A DNA stretch of 64,000 nt, taken from Oceanobacillus massiliensis str. N'diop (GTDB taxonomy: Bacteria > Bacillota > Bacilli > Bacillales > Amphibacillaceae). How positions within the stretch are numbered: position 1 is the first letter of the stretch; each line of letters opens with the position of its first letter. Positions 38,266 through 48,636 of the stretch are shown here, in pieces. Position numbers and translations under genes: made by a program. Below the pieces are notes generated by a model. The model was not told where the DNA came from. It made no database searches and saw only the letters and a list, made by a program, of their open reading frames with translations. Location: NCBI RefSeq assembly GCF_000285495.1, contig NZ_HE610977.1, positions 74,858-138,857 of the forward strand. The letters run 5' to 3'.

Positions 38266-38292
38266 AAAGAGTGGGCTGGAAACCCACTCTTT
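38266..38292 (-). terminator. Terminator after the RsbR-like gene
   Basis: A perfect 10-bp stem AAAGAGTGGG/CCCACTCTTT with a seven-base loop, followed by TTCTTC on the minus strand. It separates the RsbR-like gene from rimP. Confidence 0.75.
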
Positions 38293-38368
38293 CAATCGTC
38301 CGTATCATTACTTTCCAAAAAAAGTATATCATAAATGCTATAGCAGTGCAAGAAATGACCCTGCAGGC

Positions 38369-39199
38369 TTACTTCGGCTCCAGAAAATCCTTCAGTGCCT
38401 GCTGAAGTGTGGCCTTTGTTTCGATATTTTTTCCAAAGGAAAGATCCTGTTCGATAAAAAGCGGAACAACTTCAGGCCGTACTCCGGTAATGATTGCTTT
38501 ACACCCCATCATCGTAATGCCATCAAGCAGTTTCATAAAGAAATGGATAGCATTGCCTTCCATCTGTGCAAGCCCTGAGAAATCCAGCACGAGGACCTGC
38601 ACACCTTTCTTGCCAATATCATTCAATACCTTTTCTTCAATAATATTCCCGCGGAATTCATCAAGCATACCGATTAATGGCAGAACACTGATCTTTTCAC
38701 TGATTGGTATGATCGGTGCAGATAAACTTTCAACCAGTTTATTTTTGGACTCCAGCAATTTATCTTTATAGGAGGAATAACTTAAGAAAAATGAACGGAA
38801 AAATTCATCAACCAAGCCATTTATTTTAATTTGCAGGTTATAGTATTCATCCTTTTGACTTAACTTATCTCCTTCTTTATCGTATTCATACAGAAATTCC
38901 CACAGCGTTTTCCGGATCGCCTGAATCCATTCCAGCTTAAAGGCAAGAGTCAGACTATGGCCTGCCCAGGCTACTCCTTCTTTGGTTCCGAGCGCGGTTA
39001 CCTCATCTCTTTTGTTTTGTACAACACTTAGTGCAAGATTGTACGCATTATCAAGCAAATTAATATTCCCTATTATATTTATCTGGTCAACCTTATCGCG
39101 AACCTGTACTGCCTCATCCAGCAATTTCCGCTCAAATTCTTTTCTGTTATCTCTAATAAAATCTTTCATACCCTGATCCCCGTCATAATGCAATTCCAT
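38369..39199 (-). CDS. RsbR-like stress protein with C-terminal STAS domain
   Basis: RsbR paralogues are scaffold proteins of the stressosome, which feeds stress signals to sigma-B. The 276-residue product has an all-helical N-terminal half (RsbRD-type, about 1-160) and a STAS domain (about 163-270) starting IPISEKISVLPLIG. At the two places where RsbR proteins are phosphorylated on Thr by RsbT, this one reads MLDEFRG (Glu181) and QMEGNAIH (Gly215). It is therefore unlikely to be switched in the usual way. It stands alone between polC and rimP, with a terminator behind it and no rsbS or rsbT nearby. ATG 39199 follows GGGGATG. Confidence 0.85.
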   Translation of the reverse strand: MELHYDGDQGMKDFIRDNRKEFERKLLDEAVQVRDKVDQINIIGNINLLDNAYNLALSVVQNKRDEVTALGTKEGVAWAGHSLTLAFKLEWIQAIRKTLWEFLYEYDKEGDKLSQKDEYYNLQIKINGLVDEFFRSFFLSYSSYKDKLLESKNKLVESLSAPIIPISEKISVLPLIGMLDEFRGNIIEEKVLNDIGKKGVQVLVLDFSGLAQMEGNAIHFFMKLLDGITMMGCKAIITGVRPEVVPLFIEQDLSFGKNIETKATLQQALKDFLEPK

Positions 39200-39553
39200 A
39201 TTTTCATCCCCTAATAGTAGTAGTAATTGTTATTTTAGCATTAGTCTGATCGATGGATTTATGATTTCCACAGCTATTATATCATAGGCTTTTACGATAA
39301 ATACAGGCTGGGCTTCCGAGTGAAACTAATGCATAGAAGTATAAAGGTTTTGCATAAAACCGATTTTGAAATAATCATAAAGCTTTTGATGATTGACATG
39401 TTTCTATTGATGAACCATTCTCTATGCATGCTTTCAGTAATTAATCGAATCGCTTAATAACAACAAAAGCGGTACCCTGCAAATCATTGCGGATACCACT
39501 CTTATTTTAATACGCTTTAATTAAACTGCTTGTCTGATTTTTTCTGTATGAAT
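39200..39553. other. Non-coding gap between polC and the RsbR-like gene
   Basis: 354 bases without a convincing gene. The part next to polC holds its terminator (39468-39501). The rest is AT-rich and should contain the promoter of the RsbR-like gene; I could not fix one site. Confidence 0.6.
39468..39501 (-). terminator. Terminator of polC
   Basis: On the minus strand GAGTGGTATCCGCA can pair with TGCAGGGTACCGCT around a short loop, followed by TTTTGTTGTTATT. The stem has bulges. The arm resembles the TGGTACCGCG element of T-box leaders, but position and lack of a leader favour a plain terminator. Confidence 0.6.
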
Positions 39554-42500
39554 TCAGAAGAGTGATAATTGGTTTTTATCGGCCATACCTTCCAAACAGC
39601 CATGATTGTCCAAGTATTCAAGGACTGTTTTGGAAATCTTGCTTCGCTCCCTCAAGTCTTCTTTGGAAAGGAATTCACCCTCTTCACGTGCTTTCTCAAT
39701 ATTAAGGGCAGCATTTGTCCCCAAACCATCAACTGCATTGAATGGAGGAAGCAAACTGTCGCCATCGACAATAAAGTCAGTCGCACTGGACTTATAGAGA
39801 TCCACTTTTTGTAATGAGAATCCACGTTCACACATTTCCAGCGAAATCTCCAAAACTGTCAGTAAACTTTTCTCTTTTGGTGAAGCATCATTGCCTTTTA
39901 CCGTAATGGTTTCAATTCGATTGCGGATAGCATCCGGACCTTTGATCATAGTGTCCAGTTCGAAATCATCAGCCCTTACAGTAAAGTATGCCGCGTAAAA
40001 GAGAATTGGATGATGCACTTTAAAATAGGCGATGCGGATTGCCATCAATACATACGCCGCGGCATGGGCTTTTGGAAACATGTATTTGATCTTTTTACAG
40101 GATTCAATATACCAATCAGGTACATTGTGCTTTCTCATTTCGACAATCCAATCTTCCTGCAGGCCCTTTCCTTTACGGACAAATTCCATAATTTTAAAAG
40201 CAAGTGATGGTTCAAGTCCTTTATGCATCAAATAAACCATAATATCATCACGGCATCCGATTACATCCGGCAATTCGCATATTCCGTCGTTAATCAGTTC
40301 TTGCGCATTTCCCAACCATACATCGGTACCATGTGAAAGACCGGAAATGATCAACAATTCTGCAAAGGTGCTTGGCTTTGTATCTTCAAGCATTTGGCGA
40401 ACGAATTTTGTTCCGAACTCCGGAACGCCAAGGGTACCTGTCTTACAGTTAATCTGCTGCGGAGTTACACCAAGAGATTCTGTTCCAGAGAATATCTTCA
40501 TCACTTCGGCATCGTCGGTTGGAATATCTTTTGGATCTATGCCGCTTAAATCCTGCAGCATCCGAATTACGGTTGGGTCATCATGACCAAGGATATCAAG
40601 CTTCAGCAAGTTATCGTGGATGGAATGGAAATCAAAATGTGTTGTTCTCCATTCACTATTACGATCATCTGCAGGGAATTGTATTGGTGTAAAATCATAT
40701 ATCTCCATATTTTCCGGCACAACAATAATACCCCCGGGATGTTGTCCCGTCGTTCGTTTTACGCCTGTACACCCTTGAACGAGCCGATCAACTTCGGCAT
40801 TTTTATAAACCAATTGTTTATCTGAGGCATAGCCTTTCACATAACCATAGGCAGTCTTTTCCGCAATGGTTCCTATTGTACCTGCACGGTATACATAATC
40901 AACTCCGAACAGCTCTTTTGTATAATTATGTGCTCTCGGCTGATATGCTCCGGAGAAGTTCAAGTCAATATCAGGTACCTTGTCCCCTTTAAATCCAAGA
41001 AAGGTTTCAAATGGAATGTCCTGTCCATCTTTCTTCAGCGGTGTATCGCATTCGGGACATGCCTTATCAGGAAGGTCAAATCCACTAGCAACAGATCCAT
41101 CGGTAAAGAATTCGTTGTAATGGCATTTTTCACAGACATAATGCGGAACCAATGGATTCACTTCCGTTATCTCTGACATGGTCGCAACCAAGGAAGAACC
41201 AACGGAACCCCTTGAACCTACCAAATAACCATCGTCCAGTGATTTTTTTACCAGTTTATGGGAAATAAGATATATAACCGCAAAACCGTTCCCTATAATA
41301 CTATCCAATTCTTTTTCCAAACGATCGACCACAATCTGCGGAACAGGTTCACCATATATTTTCTTGGCACGGTTGTAGCAGAGATCCCGCATATCCTGCT
41401 CAGCTCCTTTAATCGTAGGAGTATACAGACCGTCTCTTACTGGTGATATTTCTTCAAGCTGATCAGCAATGGCATTGGTATTCTTCACTACGATATCATA
41501 CGCAGTTTCTTCACCCAAGAACTTAAAGCAATCGAGCATTTCATTTGTTGTCCTGAACGGTGTATCAGGCAATGTCTGTCTGTTTAATGGGTTCCCGGCC
41601 TGTGCCCCAATCAGAATTTGACGGTATTGTTTATCATGATCATCAATATAATGTACATTTCCTGTAGCCACAACAGGTTTATTCATCCGTTTTCCCAGAT
41701 CCACCAATTTCTTGATGATATCGAGTATTTGCGATTCATTCTGTACAAGGTCCTTCTCTATCAGGTGAGCGTAATTGGCCGGGGGCTGCACTTCTATATA
41801 ATCATAGAATTCTGCAGCCTGTTCCGCTTCTTCTGCCGACTTTTGCATCATTGTTTCAAAAACTTCCCCTTTATCGCATGCAGTCCCGATAATGATTCCT
41901 TCCCGGTGTTTCCTTAACAGGGATCTTGGAATGCGGGGCACCCTGTAGAAATAGTCGATATGTGCACTGGAAACAAGCTTATAAAGGTTTTTCAGACCTT
42001 CCTGGTTTTTGGCAAGTATTGTGCAATGGTATGGTCTGGACCGCTGATAGGCGTTTCCTTCTCCCATATGATTGTTTAGTTCATTATGGTTCGTAATATT
42101 TCTTGTTAACAATCTTTGGACAAGCTTCCATAGTAAATAACCAGTTGCTTCTGCGTCATAGATTGCCCTATGATGCTGTGTCAGTTCAATGTCCAAGTGC
42201 TTACAAAGCGTATTCAGACGGTGATTTCGCAGCTCTGGAAATAGGAATCTTGCCAGTTCCAAGGTATCGACGACAGGATTTTTTGCTTTATCATAATCAA
42301 ACCGTTTTAGACCTTGATTCAAAAAGCCCATATCAAAGCTTGCATTATGGGCAACGAGAATATCGTCCCCCATCCACTGATGGAAATCCTTTAATACCTC
42401 TTCGATTTCTGGTGCATCTCTTACCATATCATCTGTAATGCCTGTCAGCTCAATCGTTGTTTGTGATAACGGATGATGCGGATTGGCAAATGCCTCGAAG

Positions 42501-43843
42501 CGGTCGATGATTTCCCCTTTTTGTATTTTGACTGCCGCCAGTTCGATAATCGTATCGTAAACTGCCGATAGCCCTGTAGTCTCCACATCGAACACAATAT
42601 AGGTATCATTTTCCAAATCCCGATTGGATTCGTTATATGCGATTGGAACACCATCATCTACCAGATTGGCCTCCACCCCGTATAGAATCTTGATGCCATT
42701 TTTCTTCCCGGCAGCATGTGCATCAGGGAATCCTTGAACACCAGCATGGTCGGTGATAGCAATGGCCTTATGTCCCCATTTTGCTGCCTGGCTCACAAGC
42801 ACTTCCGGAGATACGACAGCATCCATCTGGCTCATCGTAGTATGTGCATGGAGTTCGACCCTTTTCTCTTCCTCTGGGGCTTCATCCATCCGGGAAGCAA
42901 CTTTGATTTCATGTATATCATTGGCCATCATCGCCAGTTCATTGGTATACATATCGGTCTGGATGCTTCCTCTTGCTTTTATCCACATGCCTTTTTTCAC
43001 ATCTGCAAATTTGGCCGCATCCTCGTCACCTTTAGAAAACATCTTAATTTGCAGAGAGTCTGTATAATCAGTTGCTTTAATGATCAGTAGACTTCTGCCC
43101 GAACGTAATTCTCTTACTTCTGAAGCAAAGACGTAACCTTGCACGGTAATTCGTCTCTCTTCCTCAAGAATTTGCTCCATTGTAATCGGTTCCTCCTGTA
43201 TTTTGTAACCAATAGCGAGACGACGATTATCGTGGTTTGCTTTATCTTTATCTCTTTTCTCTTTTTCCTGTACAGTCTTTAATACTAGCTGCTTATCTTC
43301 TAATGCCTTCTGATCTCTGAACTTCTGAATATCGGAAGCATCTGTTTTAACATTTATTTCAAGCGTATAGGCGAGCAGACCGGCTTTATTGCAATAATTC
43401 TTGAAGTCAGCTTCCAGCCGTCTCTTTAAAGCACTTGCCTCCGCATCATTCCTGGAAGTTAACATAATCTTATTATTGTTAACTTCAGGGACCTGGTTTT
43501 GAATCAGATCTTTATATGCAGGAGATAATTGGGTGAGCGATGTAATAAAATGCTTCCAATAGCCTCGAAGTGATTCATCGTTACAGTCTTTCTTATCCGC
43601 TTCTATCGTTAACTCTACCTTGGCAATCTGCTGAAATGCTTCTTGCAGTTTAGAAGTGAACATCAGGTACGCTTCAAAGGGCAGCACGTTATCCACATGG
43701 ACATGAAAATGCCATGTTTTTGTTTTTTTAAATACTTCCAGTTTATCTAAGTAGCTTGATTTAAAATAATTTGCAATGTAATCATCGGACACTTCTAACT
43801 GTTTCAAAAGCAAATCCATTTTCTCTTTTTTGGATATATCCAT
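39554..43843 (-). CDS. polC: DNA polymerase III subunit alpha, PolC type
   Basis: Main replicative polymerase of low-GC Gram-positives, with built-in proofreading. The 1429-residue product has an N-terminal domain, an OB fold (about 230-330), a PHP domain ([13 protein letters not shown]) split by a DnaQ-type exonuclease ([10 protein letters not shown], near residue 420), a zinc site ([10 protein letters not shown] and CPECDTP), and the polymerase core with PDIDLNFSG. Length is normal. ATG 43843 follows GGGAGGTG. In B. subtilis proS lies just upstream; here rasP is the direct neighbour. Confidence 0.98.
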   Translation of the reverse strand: MDISKKEKMDLLLKQLEVSDDYIANYFKSSYLDKLEVFKKTKTWHFHVHVDNVLPFEAYLMFTSKLQEAFQQIAKVELTIEADKKDCNDESLRGYWKHFITSLTQLSPAYKDLIQNQVPEVNNNKIMLTSRNDAEASALKRRLEADFKNYCNKAGLLAYTLEINVKTDASDIQKFRDQKALEDKQLVLKTVQEKEKRDKDKANHDNRRLAIGYKIQEEPITMEQILEEERRITVQGYVFASEVRELRSGRSLLIIKATDYTDSLQIKMFSKGDEDAAKFADVKKGMWIKARGSIQTDMYTNELAMMANDIHEIKVASRMDEAPEEEKRVELHAHTTMSQMDAVVSPEVLVSQAAKWGHKAIAITDHAGVQGFPDAHAAGKKNGIKILYGVEANLVDDGVPIAYNESNRDLENDTYIVFDVETTGLSAVYDTIIELAAVKIQKGEIIDRFEAFANPHHPLSQTTIELTGITDDMVRDAPEIEEVLKDFHQWMGDDILVAHNASFDMGFLNQGLKRFDYDKAKNPVVDTLELARFLFPELRNHRLNTLCKHLDIELTQHHRAIYDAEATGYLLWKLVQRLLTRNITNHNELNNHMGEGNAYQRSRPYHCTILAKNQEGLKNLYKLVSSAHIDYFYRVPRIPRSLLRKHREGIIIGTACDKGEVFETMMQKSAEEAEQAAEFYDYIEVQPPANYAHLIEKDLVQNESQILDIIKKLVDLGKRMNKPVVATGNVHYIDDHDKQYRQILIGAQAGNPLNRQTLPDTPFRTTNEMLDCFKFLGEETAYDIVVKNTNAIADQLEEISPVRDGLYTPTIKGAEQDMRDLCYNRAKKIYGEPVPQIVVDRLEKELDSIIGNGFAVIYLISHKLVKKSLDDGYLVGSRGSVGSSLVATMSEITEVNPLVPHYVCEKCHYNEFFTDGSVASGFDLPDKACPECDTPLKKDGQDIPFETFLGFKGDKVPDIDLNFSGAYQPRAHNYTKELFGVDYVYRAGTIGTIAEKTAYGYVKGYASDKQLVYKNAEVDRLVQGCTGVKRTTGQHPGGIIVVPENMEIYDFTPIQFPADDRNSEWRTTHFDFHSIHDNLLKLDILGHDDPTVIRMLQDLSGIDPKDIPTDDAEVMKIFSGTESLGVTPQQINCKTGTLGVPEFGTKFVRQMLEDTKPSTFAELLIISGLSHGTDVWLGNAQELINDGICELPDVIGCRDDIMVYLMHKGLEPSLAFKIMEFVRKGKGLQEDWIVEMRKHNVPDWYIESCKKIKYMFPKAHAAAYVLMAIRIAYFKVHHPILFYAAYFTVRADDFELDTMIKGPDAIRNRIETITVKGNDASPKEKSLLTVLEISLEMCERGFSLQKVDLYKSSATDFIVDGDSLLPPFNAVDGLGTNAALNIEKAREEGEFLSKEDLRERSKISKTVLEYLDNHGCLEGMADKNQLSLF

Positions 43844-43884
43844 TTATTACACCTCCCAAAGTGAATAAATATCTTCAATCATAT

Positions 43885-43913
43885 ATGCCCTTGTCTTTTT
43901 TCGACAAGGGCAT
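43885..43913 (-). terminator. Hairpin between rasP and polC
   Basis: A perfect 11-bp stem ATGCCCTTGTC/GACAAGGGCAT with a seven-base loop. The minus strand after the stem is AT-rich without a T-run, so it may only weaken read-through into polC. Confidence 0.45.
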
Positions 43914-43970
43914 CACTAAAATTTTTAAACAAGCTGTTTACTAAATGTTGATAGGATCCATTCTTGATTA

Positions 43971-45245
43971 TTAAAGGAATAGGCGCTGGATATCATTCCA
44001 TGTCACAACAATCATCAGCAGCATCAGAAATGCGAAACCAACGAAGTGAAAGATTCCTTCTCTTTCCGGCGCAATCGGTTTGCCGCGTACAGCCTCAATC
44101 CCGATAAACAATAACCGTCCGCCATCGAGTGCCGGCAATGGAACCAGATTGATGATTCCTAAGTTGATGCTTAACATTGCCGTCCAAAGCAGCAGATTCA
44201 TAAAGCCTGTCTGTACCACTTGATCTGTGGCATCATAAATACCAACAGGTCCTGACAGCATATCAATTGGAACCTGACCAGTGACAAGCATGGCGAGATT
44301 CGTAATAATCAATCGAGTGGTATCGTATGTTCGTTCAAAACCATATTGGAATGTTCCTATCAAGGATTTTTCGAATGCCTGGTAAACCCCAATTTGACCA
44401 ATGGAAACAGGTTCTCCCTTTTCATCCACCGTCTCAGCTTCATCCGGAACAACGGTTACCGTTTCTTCCTGATTATCCCGCAAAACAACCATATTTAATT
44501 CCTGTCCAGGATTCTCTCTCACAATCGAAGTGAATTCCTGCCATGTGGAGATTGAGTTATCATCGATTTCAATTATAGTATCATTCGGCTGGAGTCCAGC
44601 TTCTTCGGCAGGCGTATCCGGCAAAATTTCGCCCATTTTAGCTTCATCGACCGGAACACCTTGTACAAAACCGATAACAACAAAGATAAAAATAGCCAAA
44701 ATAAAGTTCATCATCGGACCGGCGAACAGCTGCATGGCCCGTTGTCCGATCGTTTTTGAAGCGAACTGACGATCATATGGCGCAATCTGCGTCTCTCTTT
44801 CATCCATCACAAAAAATGCTCTTGGATCAACCTGGAAACGAAGCTTTTCATCTTCATCATCAATTTCATAGCCTTCAATAATCAGCTGATGGTCAAGATC
44901 AACATGCTCAACTTCAATCACTCGAGCGTTTGGATGTTTCGATTTATTGTTAACGATAATTCTGGAAACACTGCCTTCGTCCGTGAATTCAAGGCCAATA
45001 TGATGTCCCGGTTTCAAGTCAATGATTTCAGGATCTTCCCCAGCGACCCGCACGTATCCGCCTGCAGGAATCAGACGGATGGTATATAACGTTTCATTTC
45101 TTGTAAAAGAGAATATTTTAGGTCCAAACCCAATTGCAAATTCACGTACAAGCATACCTGCCCGCTTTGCGAATATCATATGTCCCCACTCGTGGATAAA
45201 CACAAGTAAACCAAACATGAAAATAAATGCTATTACAGTAGTCAA
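43971..45245 (-). CDS. rasP: Site-2 intramembrane metalloprotease RasP (RseP)
   Basis: Cuts anti-sigma factors such as RsiW and cell-division protein FtsL within the membrane. The 424-residue product has the zinc motif HEWGH in the first membrane segment, a PDZ domain (about 185-270, PADTPAEEAGLQPNDTIIEI-like) and the second motif NLGIINLVPLPALDGGR near the end. GTG 45254 lies within the GGAAGGTG ribosome site; TTG 45245 has proper spacing and gives (M)TTVIAFIFMFG, so it is preferred. cdsA is directly upstream, without the usual dxr. Confidence 0.94.
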   Translation of the reverse strand: MTTVIAFIFMFGLLVFIHEWGHMIFAKRAGMLVREFAIGFGPKIFSFTRNETLYTIRLIPAGGYVRVAGEDPEIIDLKPGHHIGLEFTDEGSVSRIIVNNKSKHPNARVIEVEHVDLDHQLIIEGYEIDDEDEKLRFQVDPRAFFVMDERETQIAPYDRQFASKTIGQRAMQLFAGPMMNFILAIFIFVVIGFVQGVPVDEAKMGEILPDTPAEEAGLQPNDTIIEIDDNSISTWQEFTSIVRENPGQELNMVVLRDNQEETVTVVPDEAETVDEKGEPVSIGQIGVYQAFEKSLIGTFQYGFERTYDTTRLIITNLAMLVTGQVPIDMLSGPVGIYDATDQVVQTGFMNLLLWTAMLSINLGIINLVPLPALDGGRLLFIGIEAVRGKPIAPEREGIFHFVGFAFLMLLMIVVTWNDIQRLFL

Positions 45246-45328
45246 TAGAAGCACCTTCCTTTTATTGGAGCAGGTATATTTTTGTCCTTATCAGTCAACT
45301 TGCACTCCGATAAAATTATAATTCAACT

Positions 45329-45342
45329 TTAAACAAGTTTAA
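45329..45342. promoter_or_regulatory. Palindrome in the cdsA-rasP gap (possible operator)
   Basis: TTAAAC-AA-GTTTAA is a perfect 14-base palindrome apart from its two-base centre. It overlaps promoter-like sequence (TTGAAC, then 17 bases, then TTAAAC on the minus strand). I do not recognise the binding protein. Confidence 0.3.
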
Positions 45343-45399
45343 CCTGTTTCTATTAATATGTTCAAGTTTTTTAGACATTCCTTTTCATTATTTTCGTGT

Positions 45400-46191
45400 T
45401 TAGAAAAAGTGAATAAGATGAAGTAAAGGCAGAACAAATAATAGACTGTCAAACCTGTCCAATATTCCTCCATGCCCCGGTAATATCTTCCCGGAGTCCT
45501 TCACACCGTAATTGCGCTTAAAGGCAGATTCCACAAGGTCGCCAATCTGGCCAAAAATGGATGCAAGGATGGTTACTCCAATAACAATGATCAGCGAATG
45601 CGGAAAAGGGCTTATCAAGTGAAATACTACCGCCACGACTACTGCAAGAACCACTCCACCGATTGCCCCTTCTATCGTTTTGTTTGGACTGATCATCGGC
45701 CACAGTTTTCTTTTTCCAAATGCTCGGCCAAATAGATAGGCCCCCGTATCAGTGGTCCAAATAATAAAAAACGCATATAGAATATTATTTAGCGCATTAT
45801 TTCCGTTTCTTGTCTCTAGCAAATACAAAAACCCAAGACCGACATATAGCGCCGTCAGCAGGATAAATCCAACATGGTCGAAGGTAAATTTATTCTTAAC
45901 CAGCACCGTATAGGCAAGCAGCAACAGGATGATCAATGCTATCATCTCAAATTTAGTGAACCAGCCTGCAAAAGACATCGAATCTCCAGAAGGCAGCAGT
46001 ACTAACCATAGCAAAAGGATAGCTAAAATATAGGGAATCAGGTAATCTCCTATATTTCGCATCCTTATTAATTCAAGCAATCCTACCGTTGCTATACCAT
46101 ATACAAGAAAAGTAAATACATGTCCTCCAATAATGACGAATGGAAGGAACACAACTAGTGCGAGTAATGCTGTTATCGTTCTTTGCTTCAT
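45400..46191 (-). CDS. cdsA: Phosphatidate cytidylyltransferase
   Basis: Makes CDP-diacylglycerol, substrate of PgsA and other phospholipid synthases. The 263-residue product has about eight membrane segments and the C-terminal signature ending DSGKILPGHGGILDRFDS. It begins 12 bases after the uppS stop, so they are cotranscribed. Confidence 0.97.
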   Translation of the reverse strand: MKQRTITALLALVVFLPFVIIGGHVFTFLVYGIATVGLLELIRMRNIGDYLIPYILAILLLWLVLLPSGDSMSFAGWFTKFEMIALIILLLLAYTVLVKNKFTFDHVGFILLTALYVGLGFLYLLETRNGNNALNNILYAFFIIWTTDTGAYLFGRAFGKRKLWPMISPNKTIEGAIGGVVLAVVVAVVFHLISPFPHSLIIVIGVTILASIFGQIGDLVESAFKRNYGVKDSGKILPGHGGILDRFDSLLFVLPLLHLIHFF

Positions 46192-46203
46192 ATGGCCATC
46201 ACC

Positions 46204-46965
46204 TTATATACCTCCATAACGTCTTTTACGCCGCTGATATTCTTCTAGTGCTACCGAAAAGCTTTTTTCATTAAAATCTGGCCAAAGCTCGTCTGTAAAC
46301 CAAAACTCGGTATATGCAAGCTGCCAGAGGAGAAAATTGCTTAACCTCTGCTCGCCACCTGTTCTGATCAGCAAATCAGGGTCTGATAGCCCATTTGTAA
46401 ACAGGTACTTGGAGAATTCATGATCATCCAATGCATCCAACGAGATCTTTGATTGATCGATATCGTCAATGATTTGCTTGACAGCTCTAATAATTTCCAA
46501 TCTGCTTCCATAATTCAAAGCAAAGTTCAAAACCATGCCGTCATTATCCTTTGTTTTATCGACAGCATATTGAACAGCGCTTTTCGTGTGTTCCGGCAAC
46601 TCGTCAAAATCGCCAATCGTGTTTATTTTAACATTGTTGGCGATCAGTCCCGGCAAGTAGATATGTAAAAATTCTTTAGGAAGCTTCAAGATAAAGTCGA
46701 TTTCAGATCTTGGTCTCTTCCAGTTTTCAGTGGAAAAGGTATAAAGTGTAAGAATTTTAACATTTGCTTTCACTGCTGCTTTGACAATCTTATTTACAGC
46801 AGATACACCTTCCTTATGCCCTGCTATTCGCGGCAAACCGCGCCTTTGAGCCCAACGCCCGTTTCCGTCCATAATAATAGCAACATGATCCGGAACATTT
46901 TCAGGCTTTTCCGTATCATTTTCTTTTGTTTGTTTATTATTTAAAAAAGGAATTTTCATCGACAT
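46204..46965 (-). CDS. uppS: Undecaprenyl diphosphate synthase (isoprenyl transferase)
   Basis: Builds the C55 lipid carrier of cell-wall synthesis. The 253-residue product has the catalytic Asp in HVAIIMDGNGRWAQ, the TLYTFSTENWKRP region and the end motif LLIRTGGEQRLSNFLLWQ. ATG 46965 is placed six bases after GGGGGA; the ten codons above are open but not conserved. A terminator separates it from frr. Confidence 0.97.
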   Translation of the reverse strand: MSMKIPFLNNKQTKENDTEKPENVPDHVAIIMDGNGRWAQRRGLPRIAGHKEGVSAVNKIVKAAVKANVKILTLYTFSTENWKRPRSEIDFILKLPKEFLHIYLPGLIANNVKINTIGDFDELPEHTKSAVQYAVDKTKDNDGMVLNFALNYGSRLEIIRAVKQIIDDIDQSKISLDALDDHEFSKYLFTNGLSDPDLLIRTGGEQRLSNFLLWQLAYTEFWFTDELWPDFNEKSFSVALEEYQRRKRRYGGI

Positions 46966-47101
46966 ATTCTGTCCCCCGAAATGTTGTTGATCCATTTTCC
47001 CTTACAGCACGTTTACATAAAAGGAATAAATCAAACTGGTTAAATCTATATTATATCACTATGATACTTACTCATTATAACGATTATCACGGAAGAATAC
47101 A

Positions 47102-47126
47102 AAAGCCCCCTTAATTAAGAGGGCTT
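47102..47126 (-). terminator. Terminator of frr
   Basis: AAAGCCC and GGGCTTT arms around a TTAATTAA-type centre, followed by TTTTGTATTC on the minus strand, about 90 bases past the frr stop. Confidence 0.75.
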
Positions 47127-47217
47127 TAGCATCTTACTCCAACATGAATCACTGAGCACAAAAAATAATTACATAAAAGATAACAAATGAAGGGACACGA
47201 ATGTTATCCGGAATCCG

Positions 47218-47775
47218 TTAAACTTCCATTATTTCTTTTTCTTTATTTTTTGCAAGTTCATCTAATTTGCTTATATAATCATTGGTTGCCTTTTGCACGT
47301 CATCCTGAAAAGCACGTAAATCGTCTTCGGTAAGATCGCCATTTTTCTCTGATTTTTTCAAACTATCATTGATATCACGACGTATGTTACGGATTTGCAC
47401 GCGGGATTCTTCAACATATTTGCCCACTACTTTAACAAGGTCTTTACGTCTTTCTTCCGTAAGTGGTGGAATATTGATGCGAATCATATTTCCATCATTG
47501 GATGGTGATAAGCCAAGATTGGCAATTTGAATAGCTCTCTCAATATCGGAAAGCACTGTTTTATCATAAGGTGTAATGGTGAGTAGTCTTGCTTCAGGAG
47601 CGCCAACAGTGGCCAGCTGATTTAATGGAGTAGAGGCACCATAATAATCTACGTAGATGCTATCCAGAAGACTTGGATTTGCTCTACCAGCCCTTACAGA
47701 TGCTAGGTTTTTGGAAAAAGCCTGTACTGCCTGTTCCATTTTTTCGTTCATTTCATTCATAATTGCTTCTGACAT
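47218..47775 (-). CDS. frr: Ribosome recycling factor
   Basis: Splits post-termination ribosomes together with EF-G. The 185-residue product (normal length) has [34 protein letters not shown] and [17 protein letters not shown] 47775 follows AAGGGGGAA and lies two bases after the pyrH stop. Confidence 0.98.
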   Translation of the reverse strand: MSEAIMNEMNEKMEQAVQAFSKNLASVRAGRANPSLLDSIYVDYYGASTPLNQLATVGAPEARLLTITPYDKTVLSDIERAIQIANLGLSPSNDGNMIRINIPPLTEERRKDLVKVVGKYVEESRVQIRNIRRDINDSLKKSEKNGDLTEDDLRAFQDDVQKATNDYISKLDELAKNKEKEIMEV

Positions 47776-47777
47776 GG

Positions 47778-48500
47778 TTATTTCCCCCTTATTGTTGTGC
47801 CGATTGTTTCACCCTCGACAACTCTTTTAATATTGCCTTCTTCCGTAATAGAAAATACAACTAATGGGATGTCATTATCCATACATAGTGATGATGCAGT
47901 TGAATCCATTACGCCAAGTCCTTCATTAAGCATTTCCATATAGGTAAGGCTTTCGTACTTTTGCGCGTCCTTATTTAGCTTTGGATCGTCCGTATATACA
48001 CCATCAACATTATTTTTGGCCATCAGAATAACTTCTGCTTCTATTTCTGCAGCACGCAATGCCGCTGTTGTATCCGTTGAAAAATAAGGATTCCCTGTAC
48101 CTGCTGCGAAAATGACAACACGCTTTTTCTCTAAATGGCGAATTGCTTTTCTCCTTATGTATGGCTCCGCTACCTGCCGCATTTCAATTGAAGTCTGTAC
48201 TCTTGTTTGGACACCGATTGTCTCCAAACCATCTTGAAGTGCAAGTGAATTCATGATCGTTGCAAGCATCCCCATGTAATCTGCTGATGCACGATCCATT
48301 CCCATTTCACTTCCAACTTTTCCTCGCCATATGTTTCCGCCACCAACAACAATGGCAATTTCAACACCAAGCTCAGCGACAGCCTTCACTTGTTTTGCGA
48401 CGGATTGAATTATTTTCGGATCAATGCCATATCCTTGTTCACCACTTAAAGCTTCACCACTTAATTTTAACACAATTCTACGGTACCGTGCTGTTGTCAT
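47778..48500 (-). CDS. pyrH: UMP kinase
   Basis: Phosphorylates UMP to UDP, feeding all pyrimidine nucleotides. The 240-residue product has [13 protein letters not shown] near its start, [13 protein letters not shown], and [17 protein letters not shown] near the end, all of the hexameric bacterial family. ATG 48500 follows GGAGG; four codons above are in frame but not conserved. Confidence 0.98.
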   Translation of the reverse strand: MTTARYRRIVLKLSGEALSGEQGYGIDPKIIQSVAKQVKAVAELGVEIAIVVGGGNIWRGKVGSEMGMDRASADYMGMLATIMNSLALQDGLETIGVQTRVQTSIEMRQVAEPYIRRKAIRHLEKKRVVIFAAGTGNPYFSTDTTAALRAAEIEAEVILMAKNNVDGVYTDDPKLNKDAQKYESLTYMEMLNEGLGVMDSTASSLCMDNDIPLVVFSITEEGNIKRVVEGETIGTTIRGK

Positions 48501-48592
48501 AATAACCTCCATAGAAATTTAATCGAAATTGAATTGTTATTGTTTTTGTAAGCTATTTACCGAATACAGAAATTTGAACTGTAATGGTTGTA

Positions 48593-48622
48593 AAATAGGG
48601 AACAATTAATTGTTCCCTATTT
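48593..48622 (-). terminator. Terminator between tsf and pyrH
   Basis: A perfect 30-base palindrome with 15-bp arms (AAATAGGGAACAATT), ending in TTTTACAACC on the minus strand, 14 bases past the tsf stop. Confidence 0.8.
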
Positions 48623-48636
48623 CCAGAATGGATACC

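Noticed and set aside
39468-39501. Possible T-box remnant (TGGTATCCGC and GGTACCGC)
   Set aside because: No specifier or stem I region and no tRNA synthetase gene follows; it directly trails polC and works as a normal terminator.
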